Made by a program: the position numbers and the translations under genes. A DNA stretch of 64,000 nucleotides from the NCBI RefSeq assembly GCF_937616625.2, contig NC_065577.1, positions 27,107,501-27,171,500 of the forward strand, in the 5' to 3' direction. Within the stretch, counting starts at the first letter, position 1; each line of letters begins with the position of its first letter. This DNA is from Mercurialis annua. Its lineage: Eukaryota; Streptophyta; Magnoliopsida; Malpighiales; Euphorbiaceae. Shown one piece after another: positions 49,031 to 60,852 of this stretch. The notes beneath the pieces are model-generated. The model did no database searches and was not told the DNA's origin. It saw only the letters and a list, made by a program, of their open reading frames with translations.

Positions 49031-50782
49031 TTTTCCTATCTAATCGCCTTGGTATATTCCAGACATCTTCTGAGACATTATGGATCCTAATTAAACATTA
49101 TTGCCATTAGGATGTTTGACCTCGCTCCATCAACCTCTTGAAAATTGAAATACCAATCATTAACGTTCCACGTATCCTTTCTTTTCATTCTAATTACTTA
49201 TAAATCATTAATAAACTCTTGGCCATACTCCAAAATGATTCATATCATTATTTGTCATTCCAATTTAGGTACCGTTAATGAACCTTTTAATCTTAAAACT
49301 ACACGATGTAGAACTCGTCGTTTTACCTGTTGGTACGATGCCCTCTTTTTATCTTCAAACTAGTATACCTTGAACTTCAATCAATGTTCTTGAATTTACG
49401 ACTTCACTCTTGGTATTTTAATCTTGACTATTCGTTCTTTTTCCTTAACTCGTTTGTTATACATCTTTCTTTTCACTTGATCGGTTACATCCAATGGGAT
49501 ATGTTTTTATATCCGTGTACTTAATTCATAGTAACATTTCTCATTCGTTGTCACTTCTTGTATCAAACCTTACGGTATTTTTTATCCTTATTAGCTATAT
49601 ATCTTTCTTTCTCTTTTACTTCTATTATAATTTAATTTCCTTTTACACATTAATGTCTTGCTTTCTTCATCTATCGTAACATCTTTATCCAGGCATCCTT
49701 GCTCATAACATATTACATATCCTAAGTGTTAACTTACTGCGACCTATTCGGCAGTCCTAAGATATGGAACTCTTAATTTGTATCCGTCTGGTACAGTCCT
49801 TGTCATAAGACTGTTGTCTTTCCACATGCGACATCCACATCTACCTTTGAGAATCATCATCAACATTGCATGGCTATCATACTATACTTTTTGCGTTGCA
49901 TCCTTCTTATCCTCATCCTGTGACCTTATGACTCGTATACATGTCCTTATCCTTTATTTTATTGGTCAGAATGCCCAACCGCAAAGCTCGTTGCACGAAT
50001 TTCCAACTCCTTAATATATTCCACGCAACATTCAATCCGTCTTTTGCTTTATTAATCCTATATGTCACTCCATTCACATCTGATACATATCTTACGTCTT
50101 TACTTCTCATATTTTCATAGTATGTTGGGTAGGTTGGTTATTTCCAGCCATACAAGTCTCCTATAAATAGTCTTATGAAACTGTCGCTTAGTTCTCTGTT
50201 CGACGATCGCAACGGTCAATTCCTAGTCAACCTTCTTAGGAATATGTTACTCCAATATTAAGTCGATCCGACGGTTCAATCAATAGATATGTTGGTTAAA
50301 CAATCTTCTGATATCGCGTAAAACATGCGTCATCCTTACATAGAGATTGTCTTATGTCTCTAAGGTTTAAGCTATAGATCGATTACTATATTCGACTATC
50401 ATTCTTCGCACTTCTATCGTCATACTATATAGAATTCTAATCACTTCGTTCAAAGATAGCGACATCTTAGTTCACTAGTCAATGAATTTCATTTCACCAT
50501 TCAAGCGTATCTTACCATTCTATCATATAATAGATCTCAGACCTATGACTATCTTCATGTCTTTCTGAGGTATAAATTCTTGCTCGTGTTCTCGTACACG
50601 TTCTTTGTTCCTTCGAGAATTGCTTGTAGGTAAATCTCGAACATTTCCCATTCGTTACAGAGTTCTAGTCTAGGTCTGCTCACATTAAAACAATTATGGT
50701 TGCAACCATTTCAAAATCTTTGAAATCCAAAGAAACTGACTCTTTTACAAAATTCATATTTAAATTCTTTATGTTTTAGTAT

Positions 50783-50983
50783 AATTGTGCACTAGGGTGA
50801 TGACGTCTCTCATCCCCAAAGAGTTGCCATAACTTACCCCTTATCAGAGCATGATGCGTATGATGCGTGTCATACTAATGTATGAATTCAGTTTCCATTC
50901 TTTTCATTTAATGTGTATGTAGTGATGCAATTCTATTCATATCATGGCAATAGTATATTACTATATCGAATCTAGGCACAATT
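50783..50983 (-). other. Conserved inverted-repeat domain (copy B1), putative structured RNA
   Basis: Arms AATTGTGCACTAG (50783-50795) and CTAGGCACAATT (50972-50983) enclose 201 nt. Relative to family A the second base of CCAG is T, and the partner G is A, so pairing is kept. The inner block CATCCCCAAAGAGTT is conserved. The nested hairpin GATGA..TCATC is present. In element sense it begins about 520 nt downstream of the primer site, i.e. in the leader. Confidence 0.65.
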
Positions 50984-51500
50984 ATACTTTCAAAATCATT
51001 AAAACAGTTAATCTTTGCAAATCACAAATCTTTCACCTTGTAAGTTCTCTAAACCTTAAACTCTGTAACTTGGGAAATTCTTCCATTTCTCTGGATCCGC
51101 ATTTCGCTATCGCTCATCTCTTAGCGCCTATATCGCATAACTTTGATGCTATCGCTATACCATTTGATATTTAGCACGCTTGCCTCGTCATTGCGTCGTA
51201 GAATGTCGACTATCCACTTCATACGTGATCATACGCAACGATCATATAATATATCGATCATTCTTATGTAAGCAGAATACTTTCCCATACGTATATCATC
51301 TAACAATACTTATTGATCATACTAACAGACTCAGATCGTAGGGAGGAGAGTTAAAATCTTAAGATCAAACGAAAACTAATCAAGACATCACTCGAATACT
51401 TATGTGCTGCAGTAGTTCCTAGGTAGACTCAAACTCAAAACAGTGGTATCCTGAACCAACTGTTTGAAATCACATATTAGCAGAGGTAACTGGACCAACT

Positions 51501-51512
51501 GCTCTGATACCA
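51501..51512 (-). other. Primer binding site (tRNA-Met type), copy B1
   Basis: GCTCTGATACCA on the plus strand, followed by CAAT and then the LTR edge TGTCACGACCC at 51517. In element sense it is TGGTATCAGAGC. It belongs to the interior on its left and shows that 51517-52084 acts as a 5' LTR for that interior. Confidence 0.88.
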
Positions 51513-51516
51513 CAAT

Positions 51517-52084
51517 TGTCACGACCCAATTTATTGAGCCAAGACCGGCGCTAGGGAACGGGAGTGTTAGCTCCGGAACCCGAAGCAAGCCTAAAATCAC
51601 TATGGATTTTTCGCGAATTAAATATATTATATTATATAAAACATTTTCAGAAAACCTTTTTAACATTACTATTATAACTATCACCTTATCTTTATTGCTT
51701 TCTGAAAACCATTGCGAATCATTCTTATAGACTAGGGTCTTACCGAGCGACACCTCATGTCCAGCACTGCCTTGTCTCTAATCATGATCTCGACCAATTC
51801 CACTCATGGCAATTGGTCAAGGAAATCAAACGGTTAAAATACGATCTTTATAAACAATTAATATATAATATACTTTTATATCAAACCAGAGTTGCCCATT
51901 TAATATACCGTTTGAATTTAGATCCCACATTGCATACAAACTCTCCCACATAAACCTCGACTGAAATACTTAAGATAATCAAGAACGAACCTCGAATCTC
52001 TTTCAATGATAACTCTAATCAAGATTCCCACCCAAAGAAGGTCAACACAAGACGAAACACACCGAAAACATATGGGGTATTAAA
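51517..52084 (-). mobile_element. Short LTR (568 bp) between two interiors
   Basis: Its left edge TGTCACGACCC matches the 3' end of LTR B for about 150 bp (GCGCTAGGGAA, AGCAAGCCTAAAA). Its right edge, on the minus strand, is TTTAATACCCCATATG, a damaged form of the TGTAATACCCCATATG edge at 9964. It has a primer site on one side and a PPT-like junction with a conserved hairpin on the other, so it serves as the 5' LTR of B1 and the 3' LTR of the A-type interior. That points to recombination between elements. Its last 120 bp resemble 9840-9964. Confidence 0.65.
51792..51818. other. Hairpin in the short LTR
   Basis: GACCAATT (51792-51799) and AATTGGTC (51811-51818) form a perfect 8-bp stem with an 11-nt loop. 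Its position relative to the LTR 3' end differs from the hairpin in the long LTRs, and the sequence is unrelated. Confidence 0.4.
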
Positions 52085-53552
52085 TTCTACACAACCTACG
52101 AAAAATTCGACCTCGAATTTTAAATCTGATACTGATTCGCACTTTAAACAGTCACAACACACATATGCGCAAAATTTTGAGTCTAGCAATTCGGTGTTCC
52201 AAAGATTGTCCAATCAATACAAATGTGAACAATCAAAATATATCCAACTGAGAGTCACAATAACTCTTTATCAAATTGGCTTCCAAAACCAGCTCGAATC
52301 GTAACGATTACGAAATCCATATCATCAATGTTCAAGAACAATCCCGAAGTTAAAACTATAATCTTACAATATCAACTCTAACGGTTCAATCAGGAACATT
52401 GAAAAACACAAACTGATACAATCTTGCGTTCCGCAACACTCACTCACTTGTCCACTTATAACGAGATCGACACCAAAATAATCTATAACAATACTCAATA
52501 ACAACTAAATAATATACCGACCAAAAACAAACACTACTAGGATCATCCGGTCCAACGATTAACACCAAATTCGATAATACCATCAACTTTGCAAATCATA
52601 AAATACAAAAGCTCATATCGCCGTTTAAAAGAATATGCGAACCTATCTCATGATAACAGAGTCTCTAGATTAATACAAAAAATCTCAATCATAATTATTC
52701 CTCAATCATTCAAAAATAAAAACCCGTAATAACCTAAGATAACTAACCATCAACTTGCATCCTAACTATGTTTCACAGACAAAATTTTATTCCACACACA
52801 AAAGGTTCAATATCCTAATAAAACGATATCCAAACTTTCCACAATTAAACCCTCAATCAATAGTATTGAGCAACCAACTTTGTTGTCGAAACTTACCAAT
52901 CACGATCTTCAATACACGAACACACAAATCTAAACCAAACTCAAATCTCCAAACTTATCCCATCATAATAACCATAACCTCGTATCCAACAAGGGATCTC
53001 TTAGCTCAAAACTACAAATAGTCGATTCATTGGTTATGCTCAAAACCAATATTATAGAATAATAATTTCTGTTAAATCAAATATTATATAATAACATTAT
53101 CCACCTTTCTTTAAAGACAAAACATCATAAACTTCATTTTATTTTCATTCTCGAAAATAGCAAACCATGAAAAAATTCTCAAAACGTTTAATTATTTTAC
53201 GTCACTCTTAAATCTCATTTTAAAAAATCATGATTTGAAGAAATTGTTCAGCCCGAAAAATTTATTATTTTCCTTTGAACCAAATCTGATAAAATTTCTT
53301 TCTTACCTCAGAGAGGTAAGAATTTAGCAAAGTAATCGTTTTGTTAACAAACATACCTTTATATCAATATATTAAAAGAAAAAATAATTGGACAAAAATC
53401 GTATCTATAAAAATGAAATCTCTTCTTAATCCACAAATCATAAGTCAAAATTCACAAGGCATAAGTCAAAATGAAATCTCAATCATTGCATACACACACA
53501 TAGAGCATAACTAAATTCTTTAATCCACAAGAATTAGGCCAAACTCATAAAA

Positions 53553-53856
53553 AGGTCCCTATACTTTACACTTTTTTTTCTGTAGGTCCTTATACTTAAT
53601 TTTTGTATTATCTGGTCCCTCTACTTATCTATTTTTGATTTTCAGATCCTTTGTGAGTTTTTTCCAGTCCCTCTACTTACAATTTTTGTTTCCTCCAGTC
53701 CTATTACTTACAATTTTTGTTTCCTCCAGCCACACAAAAGGACCGGAAAAATTCATAAAGGACCTAAAAATTAAAAATAGGTAAGTAGAGGGACCAAGTA
53801 ATACAAAAATGAAGTATAAGGACTTACGGAAAAAAATATGTAAAGTACAGGGACCT
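53553..53856. mobile_element. Foldback (MITE-like) insertion
   Basis: Starts AGGTCCCTATACTTTACA and ends with its near reverse complement TGTAAAGTACAGGGACCT. The inverted arms extend about 130 bp each, with shared GGTCCTTATACTT, TTTTTGTATTA and GGTCCCTCTACTTA. The loop has a tandem duplication of about 34 bp (CCTCTACTTACAATTTTTG and CCTATTACTTACAATTTTTG). The matching place in element A (near 11370) lacks it, so it is an insertion. No clear target duplication is visible. Superfamily unassigned. Confidence 0.75.
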
Positions 53857-54191
53857 CTATATGGGTTAAGCCCAAGAATTACCATGAAATCTTTCCAATA
53901 TGAATTTAGCTATACACCGAACTTAGCACAACTATATCTCGAGCGCAAGCACAAATTCGTTCTTACTTCTATAAGGAATAAGATTCCGTTAATGCAGACC
54001 GATCCGCTACAACATAATCGTCCAAAATCCACCAACATTATCACAGAGTATTTGTCTAGCTACCTCTCGGTAACAGTTTCAAAATCATTTGAAATCCATC
54101 AACTATATAAATACATTTATCTCAATTGACTCGCGAGTTCATTTCAAAACATCTTCTCAATAACACTTTATTGACAAAATCCATTTTACAT

Positions 54192-54390
54192 AGCTGTGCG
54201 CCAGGGTGATGACATCTCTCATCCCCAAAGAGTTGCATCCAACGCTAATAATTTCTATGCAAGTGATGCATGTGCTATTATGCATGTATCAATTTTTAAT
54301 TTATCTTTTATTTAGTGGACATACTTAGTGCTCAATGCAATCCTATTCGTGACATTTAAAATGTTGTTCATGATATGTCTGGGCACAATT
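54192..54390 (-). other. Conserved inverted-repeat domain (copy A2), putative structured RNA
   Basis: Arms AGCTGTGCGCCAG (54192-54204) and CTGGGCACAATT (54379-54390) enclose 199 nt. It is collinear with copy A1. The outer two bases of the 5' arm have decayed (GC for AT: one wobble, one mismatch); the inner stem is intact. The inner block with CATCCCCAAAGAGTT is unchanged. Confidence 0.6.
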
Positions 54391-56039
54391 ACGTGTTAAA
54401 AATATGTCAAATAATTTAGCAAATCAACATTTGAAATTAATTTTCTCAATAAAACATTTGCTAGACTTTAAACTCTGTGGGATGTGCACTTGATAACCTC
54501 AAAATATTTCTCAAACTCTATTACTAACAATCTACCAACATTTGATGCTACCATAACAACTTAATCTGATAACTTCATTAAAAATTCTTTCGTAAAAGTA
54601 TCCAACTAACTCCAACCAAAACGAACTTATACCCAAAGCAAATAACACATCATATACGTTCCTACAAAACTTACTACCACTTCCCACATCGCATCATCGA
54701 ACGTGATGAAAAACACCAATGTATTAATACACTGATTTAACTTCTTGGGTCAAAGTTATTAATATCCTTTTCCAGGATAATCAGAAACCATCAAGCGTTC
54801 CAAGGGATTACTTCCCTCATCTTCCTCGGTATCGAAACCTAAAGATTTCGATCCACAAAACAAAACAGCAAACCCAGCGTAACCCAAAACCGAACTAGCG
54901 CAAAACAGGGTCTAAATAAAGGTTCGACTCATAATCAAATCAAACATCAAGGTAAGCCAAAAAGAACGTCTGCAATTAATTTACCTCATATGCTACTCCC
55001 CACAAAGGGACACAACAAAACAATCAATGTATTCCAACCAAACTTGCGAGATACACAACGCAATTTAAAACCAAAAAATATTATGATTTCTACAACCATA
55101 AATCACCTAAGTATTGCCATTAAACACAATTTACCCAAACATACTTAAAAAACAATATCAGGACATACTACAACAAAGCTTGAATTTTTTGTATCAAAAT
55201 CAACTTGTAATAATTCATCTTTCAAAAGTACGCTTCAAAATCCAATTGAAATTTAAAACAAACATAAAACTTTTCAAGTTTTAGTTAAGCCCCATTAATA
55301 AGACAAAATCCATATCCGAAAATTCTTTTTTTTTTAAATCAATTGCCTTAAAACAAAATACTCAAGTATTTCAATCCATGAAACCGTCGAGTTAACCGAG
55401 TTACTACAACTACCAAGCTCAACTCCTAAATTTGGGTGACCCAAGTCAACCCAAAATAACCATGTCACGACGCAAATTATTGAGCCGAGACATGCGCTAG
55501 GGAATGGGAGTGGTAGCTCCGAAACACGTAGCAAGCCTAAAACTACTAGATACATTTCGCAAATAAAAAACATAATATCATATATAAGACGTTTTCAGAA
55601 AATTCTTTTAGATAATACAATTATAGATATTAAAATATTATATCAGAGTTTACATTAAAAATAAATTGTTTGAAATCAATTCACAAATCTTGTACTGACA
55701 CCTACTGACTACTGCAGCTCTAGGAACTCATACTCTGTGCAAGTCAATCGACTTCTGGCACAACGAAGACGGTTTATCTAATCCGACTCTGATTACTTGA
55801 AAAACATCAGAGTGAGGGGGTTAGTATTTTGGGAAATACTGAGTGAGTATACGAATTACTAATGGTATTATAAAAATATAACATCGCATACTCAAACATA
55901 TATAACTCAATACATGATATAAGCAAAAAGCACAACATTCTAAAGTAATAGATCCGATTGAAACCCTAATCTTAAACTCCTAACTCGTCTTATTTGTATC
56001 ATATCGTAATCATTTCGAATCATCTTAATCCGAGTGGTC

Positions 56040-56216
56040 CGGTCGCGAGATAGTTCAAACGAGTTCAACCGCGACCCAGTGGCATAGTCCCAGGATAGTT
56101 CAACCGAGTTCAACTCATGCCACTGCTTAATCCCAAGTTGTGGGTCCCGATATAGTTCGACCGAGTTCAACCCGCTAGATACAGATCCCGAGATAGTTCC
56201 ACCGAGTTCAACCTCG
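56040..56216 (-). repeat. Four degenerate direct repeats in LTR B (3' copy)
   Basis: ATAGTTC followed by ACCGAGTTCAAC recurs four times at spacings of about 40-60 bp, each after a CCCGAGA or CCCAGGA. It gives rise to a frame of 103 codons on the minus strand with repeated NSVELSRD, which I regard as a by-product. The same array is at 62798-62968. Confidence 0.75.
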
Positions 56217-56322
56217 TATCTATCTTTCACATATCCAACTTTCATATTCAAATCATATATATTCGTAATTTCAAGGACAATCTAGACACGCTAGACTGAC
56301 TCAAGTACTGGTGATCACACAG

Positions 56323-56341
56323 CCTATTGACACCCAATAGG
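56323..56341 (-). other. Conserved LTR hairpin (family B, 3' LTR copy)
   Basis: CCTATTG, loop ACACC, CAATAGG: a 7-bp stem, 860 bp from the LTR 3' end. The fifth stem pair is T-A where family A has A-T. Confidence 0.6.
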
Positions 56342-56922
56342 TAGTTAGTTTCTTCGTATAACATACTTGATTAATAAATTCAAGCAATGAATACATCATT
56401 CATATAATCAAATCAATCAAACATAGCAGTATCTTATACGAGCAAGTCATATAAATGCGATGTATTTGATAATAGTATTCGTAATATAAGAAATTATCTT
56501 TTATAATAATACGCAAAAGTAAATTGCAACTCAATGAAACCGCTATCCAAAACTGCATTATCACAATTCCACGAACGTAAGTTCCATGCGTCGTTTGATC
56601 CATTAGCTACTCCAGCTCGTCGGTCTAGTAGTTCGTCGATACATCCATTTCCTATTCAAATCATACGTACGTTTAATTCATAAACGTAAACCTAGTACTA
56701 GAACCCTAAGTTACAAACTTAGGTTAGCACAATCGTATTCCAAATACGACTCTTAACTTTGATAATGCCCTAATCACATTTCTCTTTTAAACGTCCTAGT
56801 TTACGTTTTATAATTCAATCGAATTACGATTAATTACGGGACTTGAAATTAACTGAAATCAAGTTTCCATGTCCCGTCTGGGCCCAGAAAATCCCACATC
56901 GAAGATTCCCTTCGGTGAAGGA

Positions 56923-57020
56923 CTGCACGTTCGTACAGCAGGGTACTGCACGATCGTGCAGTTGCAGCACGTTCATGCAGCAGTCTGCACGTTCTTGCAC
57001 TCTGCTGCACGTTCGTGCAG
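56923..57020. repeat. Cluster of five TGCACG palindromes in LTR B
   Basis: CTGCACGTTCGTACAG (56923), CTGCACGATCGTGCAG (56946, a perfect 16-bp palindrome), CAGCACGTTCATGCAG (56965), CTGCACGTTCTTGCAC (56985) and CTGCACGTTCGTGCAG (57005). Spacing is 18-23 bp. The cluster is GC-rich in an AT-rich region and all frames are open through it. It could be an array of protein-binding sites or strong RNA hairpins in the transcribed leader. Confidence 0.8.
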
Positions 57021-57247
57021 CCTGTTGGATGCCGATGTGCAGCCCCGGGGTTCGCTCCCGGGCCATTTCCGACGTGATAAAACGTTCCAAATCGATCCCG
57101 CAATGCTTAACAACATCAAAGATACAAGATTCAAGCTTAAAACGTAGAGATTAAATCCAAAATCGTTAAAACGATAAAAACGTTATGTAGCCTAAATCTT
57201 TAACTCGATATTCAATCAAATCTATTAAACAAATGGAAAAACGACGT

Positions 57248-57253
57248 GCTTAC
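57248..57253 (-). other. Candidate 5' splice site in LTR B
   Basis: GTAAGC in element sense, preceded by AATCACA, about 150 bp downstream of the TATA box. It is shared with the two A LTRs and with the LTR at 63255-64000. Whether it is used is unknown. Confidence 0.35.
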
Positions 57254-57402
57254 TGTGATTACCCGTCGAAATACAATCAAATCGAGCTAAGAAACGTCGA
57301 AAACGGACGAGAAACGGATATCGAGCGACGAAACGATGAAACTGACGAAGGAAATGAAGAAAGTGAGGTTTTGGGGTTTCTGGATTCTTCATTTGAAAGA
57401 AT

Positions 57403-57413
57403 CCTTATATATA
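57403..57413 (-). promoter_or_regulatory. LTR B core promoter candidate
   Basis: On the minus strand GCCAATATATATAAGG: a CCAAT motif running straight into a TATA box, 342 bp into the LTR, followed by a CT-rich stretch. Transcription would run leftward from about 57375. Confidence 0.5.
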
Positions 57414-57755
57414 TTGGCTAATTCGCACTTTGGTCCTTGAACTCTTTAAAAAGTTGCAATTTAGTCCCAAAACTTATCGGCGTCCAAATTTCAAATGGTC
57501 TCCGATCGACTCGAAACCTTTACCATAAATACTATAGAATAGTTCGCGGACTTTGGCGAAATAATTATTAACTCGTGATTTATAATTTATTTTATATATA
57601 TTTTTCTGAGGTTTTCCGTTAAATCCCGCTAAATTGCTTAATATAAATTATTTTAAATTTCCGATTTTATTAAATTAAATCCATCTTAATTTTATTCGTC
57701 GAAACTTACGACACGTGGCACAATATAATTTATTTTAAATATTCGGGGTATTACA

Positions 57756-57789
57756 TTCTTCCCCCCTTATAAAAATTCGTCCTTGAATT
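57756..57789 (-). other. Polypurine tract and hairpin, element B
   Basis: Minus strand AAGGGGGGAAGAA next to TGTAATACCCC, preceded by AATTCAAGGACGAATT (57774-57789). This PPT-side signature is typical of plant Ty3/gypsy elements. Confidence 0.8.
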
Positions 57790-60700
57790 TTCATGGAACT
57801 TCTTGATTTATTTTAATTCATAGATATTTCTACCATTATCTTTATTGGTAAAACTTTACTTATAATACTTGTCAGTTTATGGAATCATCATTCCAAATTC
57901 GGAATTTCCGATGAAATAACAATCATTGTTATTGTCAAACTTCTTCTTCTATAATGATATTGGTTGCGTTACATGCCCCTGAACTTTCTATCCTCGATCT
58001 TATCTCTTTACCTCATGCATGTAATTCTATTATTCTTCCTCGTTCAATACTTAATCATATGGATTGTTTGTTCTCGAAAATACCCTTTTTTTTAGCTCCT
58101 ATTAATCAGTTTTCAATTCATTTAGTGATACTTTATCACTGTAGACGATAACTCTCGTCATTAGATCTATTCATTCGTTGCCGAAGGAGGTAAATGATCC
58201 ACTAATTTGTACTCTGTAGGCTTCGTTATTTGGCAGTTGTCGTGGCTTGATTTTACTCGTCGTTAGGTTGAAATCTTCATTCCATTACCAACGATGTGCT
58301 TATATCTTATCGTTCCGCTTTAATAACACCTTGTCGTTGGCAATGATATCTATTGTCACTAGGTTCTCCCATCACTTGTCGAGTTTGTCAAGTAATGTAG
58401 ACGTTCGATTAACTCGTACTTTACTACTTACATGGTCTTTTTCATATGGCTGTTGTCGTCGTCCTATTCCTATCAGTTGTAGTGTTAGGGATTTAATTAC
58501 ATTATCCATTATCCTTTTAAGTCTTATCATTTCACTGATCATACAAAATTTTATTCTTTACTATCGTCGTTCATTGACGGTAATTCATGAGATGAATTCT
58601 CACGATAAATCCTTATAAGGTTCACATTTTCCTTATATGAACTTGTTCGACCTACTCCTCATATCCTCATATCTCGTATGCTTCTTTATTCGTTGTATAT
58701 CAGTTGACTTACTTCCTTCTTCTTAAGTGTAATGATCTATTCTATAAGCTTTTCATCTCTTCTTACTTAAAATTTATCTGTTTTACCAATCTGGTTTACA
58801 ACCAAGGGGGTCGCCATACTCATTGCTAAACTCTTACCTTAATAGGGTACGGTGTAATTATTACTTTGATAAGCTTTCTATGCTTATATTATCTTTCTCA
58901 TTTACTAAAGTGAGGTCCTTCAATCCTTTTCCACTTGCTCATACACCCCAGGATGTCCTCTAGTGACATCGTTATTTGTTCTATGCACGATCTTCTTACT
59001 CATACCCTACATGTCTTCATACCTATTCGATGCACTCTGTTTGCTCATTCCCAATGAGGGTTCTTGATTTTCTCAACTTTTGTCGTCAAGTGTTGCTTTT
59101 GGTAGTGTCGTCACTGTCAACATCATCGCGTATCACGTATACTCTTATTGAATCCCTAATTCATTAATCCATTCTCTTTTCTATTCAAATTTATCTCTGT
59201 ATCCTTTGAAAGATATATGCTTACCCTTATCGCGAGAGTAAACATTCTCTACGATTTTTACGACATGTTGATTCTTGTAGGCACTATTCTATTCAAATCC
59301 TTATTGCCATATTTGGCACTTTACAACTTCTTCACATCAATTTCCTTTTGATATTAATTTCTCCTTTTAGTGAGTTCCTCATTATTTGCCTCGTCGTGAT
59401 GCATTCTTTGAAACTTGAACGTTTGACTTTAGTGCTATCCCTTAGGTTATACCTTTCCTTAACTTCTCATTTCCCTTTTTATCGCATCACACCTATACTC
59501 CTATTTCCTTTGTCATTTTCTTGACATTTTTCATCTTTCAATCTTCCAAGATGCTTTTAGCATTTATCATCACGATCCAACTATTTTCCTTTTGTCTTCT
59601 CTTTCCATTATTCGATCTTAGTTTAGCTCTTAGTTTCCAAACTACCTCCCTTTACTATCATGTAGCTTTAGGTTTTACTTGTTCTTAGTACCCATAATCT
59701 TGCTATCCCCACTCGTTACTTTATCTATATCGTAGATGGATTTTTTCACGATATTACTCCGACTTTTTATTCTTACTCAAACATTAGGATTAATAGCTTT
59801 AGTGCTATAATTCTGTGAAACTTCCTTGTATTTCGTATTCTTGTTCTTATCGCGTTTCTTGATCGTATTTTATTGACTTCTTTGTTTTCCATTTTATTGC
59901 ATTTTGTACATCGTGTACTTCTCGCTCTAGCATCCATAATATCAATCATTGATAGAGGGTCGTAGCCCACTTCATCTGAATGTCTCGACGGGCTATATCG
60001 TTAATCACGTGCATATCTACTTATTGTATTCTTACTAACATCTTTTAATGCCAGTGAGGCCGATCATATATTTGTGTCATCTTTATCCCTTTCTGTTTCT
60101 ATGCGTCCGCGACTATATAGAGTTCCATGTGACGTATGCAGGTTATTCGTACTTTCTTTATATCGATCGCCTTAGCTGAATTATTTATATTCTTTATCTA
60201 AGTCTGGGTTCTTATACATCCTTCAACGTGAGTACCTTCACGTCGGTAGTTTACTCTTTATCCCTTATTTTCTATCTCGGTCTATCCGATACTACTTTCT
60301 TCAATATGTCTCAATTTCGATATTAAATTTCTTTATCACATCTTTTCATGTATCTTGATCCCTGGAGCTTCCATCATACGTCAAATAGGTTTGACACTAT
60401 ATAATGCATCTTAACCCTTCAAGGATCATCATTAATATTCCATATTGATCTTACTATGAATTTCACTCTTTATCATCTGAGCTTGAAGCTTGAGATTCTA
60501 CACTCACATACGTTCGTTACGTTTATACCTTCCTTGGTCTACCAATTCACTTCATAATCGCAACTTGGTGTTGAAGATTTCAAACTCCTAATTCCCTTAC
60601 TGTAACTCTTGTCGTTTATCTCTCGATTTTTCTTATCGTATATCTCAGCCCATTCATATTCATACGGGATTGGTGTTGGCTATACTTAGTTGGTCAAGTC

Positions 60701-60816
60701 TTATACTCTAAACTACTCAATTCTATGTGGAACTGGAGTAGCTATACTTGGGTGATCCAATTCCATTCTCCATACTTCATATTCTTGTCATACTTCTACT
60801 TGACTCGTCGCTTTTA

Positions 60817-60818
<2 letters not shown>

Positions 60819-60849
<31 letters not shown>
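60819..60849. repeat. (TA)n microsatellite
   Basis: About 31 bp of TA dinucleotide inside the B interior. The matching place in B1 (near 50155) has no such tract. Confidence 0.95.

Positions 60850-60852
<3 letters not shown>

Larger units (their letters stand above)
49031..51516 (-). mobile_element. Family B interior, truncated copy (B1)
   Basis: The satellite stops at about 49030 and retroelement interior begins without an LTR, so this copy lacks its 3' part. From about 50140 onward it matches the second B interior from about 60840 to 62217: shared are CTTATGAAAC..GACGATC, GCGTAAAAC..GCGTCATCC, the conserved structured domain, and CTGCAGTAGTTCCTAGGTA before the primer site. Open frames of up to 117 codons are on either strand and match nothing I recognise. 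49031-50140 is AT-rich, with no partner I could align by eye. Confidence 0.65.
52085..55462 (-). mobile_element. Family A interior, second copy (A2), truncated
   Basis: Collinear with 9965-12975 of element A. Examples are AACACACATATGCGCAAAAT near 52155, CACTACTAGGATCATCC near 52530, the structured domain, and AACTACCAAGCTCAACT near 55405. It begins with a decayed PPT and the hairpin AATTCGACCTCGAATT (52104-52119). It ends at 55462, where element B is inserted, so its primer-site end is lost. It carries about 150 extra bases near 52370-52520 and a 304-bp foldback insertion. No coding frame is seen. Confidence 0.75.
55463..57755 (-). mobile_element. Element B 3' LTR (2293 bp)
   Basis: In element sense it starts TGTAATACCCCGAATATTT (57755) and ends GCGTCGTGACA (55463). 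It shares with LTR A a common plan: TATA box about 300-340 bp in, CT-rich leader with GTAAGC, hairpin about 850-860 bp from the 3' end, CCCGAGA repeats after it, and a GTGACA end. The outer sequence has otherwise diverged, so A and B are separate but related families. Confidence 0.85.

Noticed and set aside
49031..50140. Possible host gene next to the satellite
   Set aside because: Several 60-80 codon frames but none with a domain, intron pattern or codon bias. The right part of this region is clearly B interior and the remainder is best taken as the same.
51400..51753. 117-codon minus-strand frame across the primer site and LTR edge
   Set aside because: It spans the primer binding site and the LTR end; a related 88-codon frame at 62062-62328 exists only because this junction is conserved. 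Not a plausible protein.
53809..54129. 106-codon plus-strand frame
   Set aside because: Starts inside one arm of the foldback element and runs into the A interior on the antisense strand.
55940..56251. 103-codon minus-strand frame with repeated NSVELSRD
   Set aside because: Translation of the short direct repeats of LTR B. The other LTR copy (62661-63005) has changes that do not look protein-conserving.
56830..57154. Overlapping frames of 84-103 codons on both strands
   Set aside because: They arise because the palindromic TGCACG cluster is GC-rich and lacks stops in every frame. They lie in an LTR leader.
58247..58618. 123-codon plus-strand frame in the B interior
   Set aside because: Antisense to the element, hydrophobic because of the T/C-rich strand, no recognisable domain, and no equivalent noted in the B1 copy.
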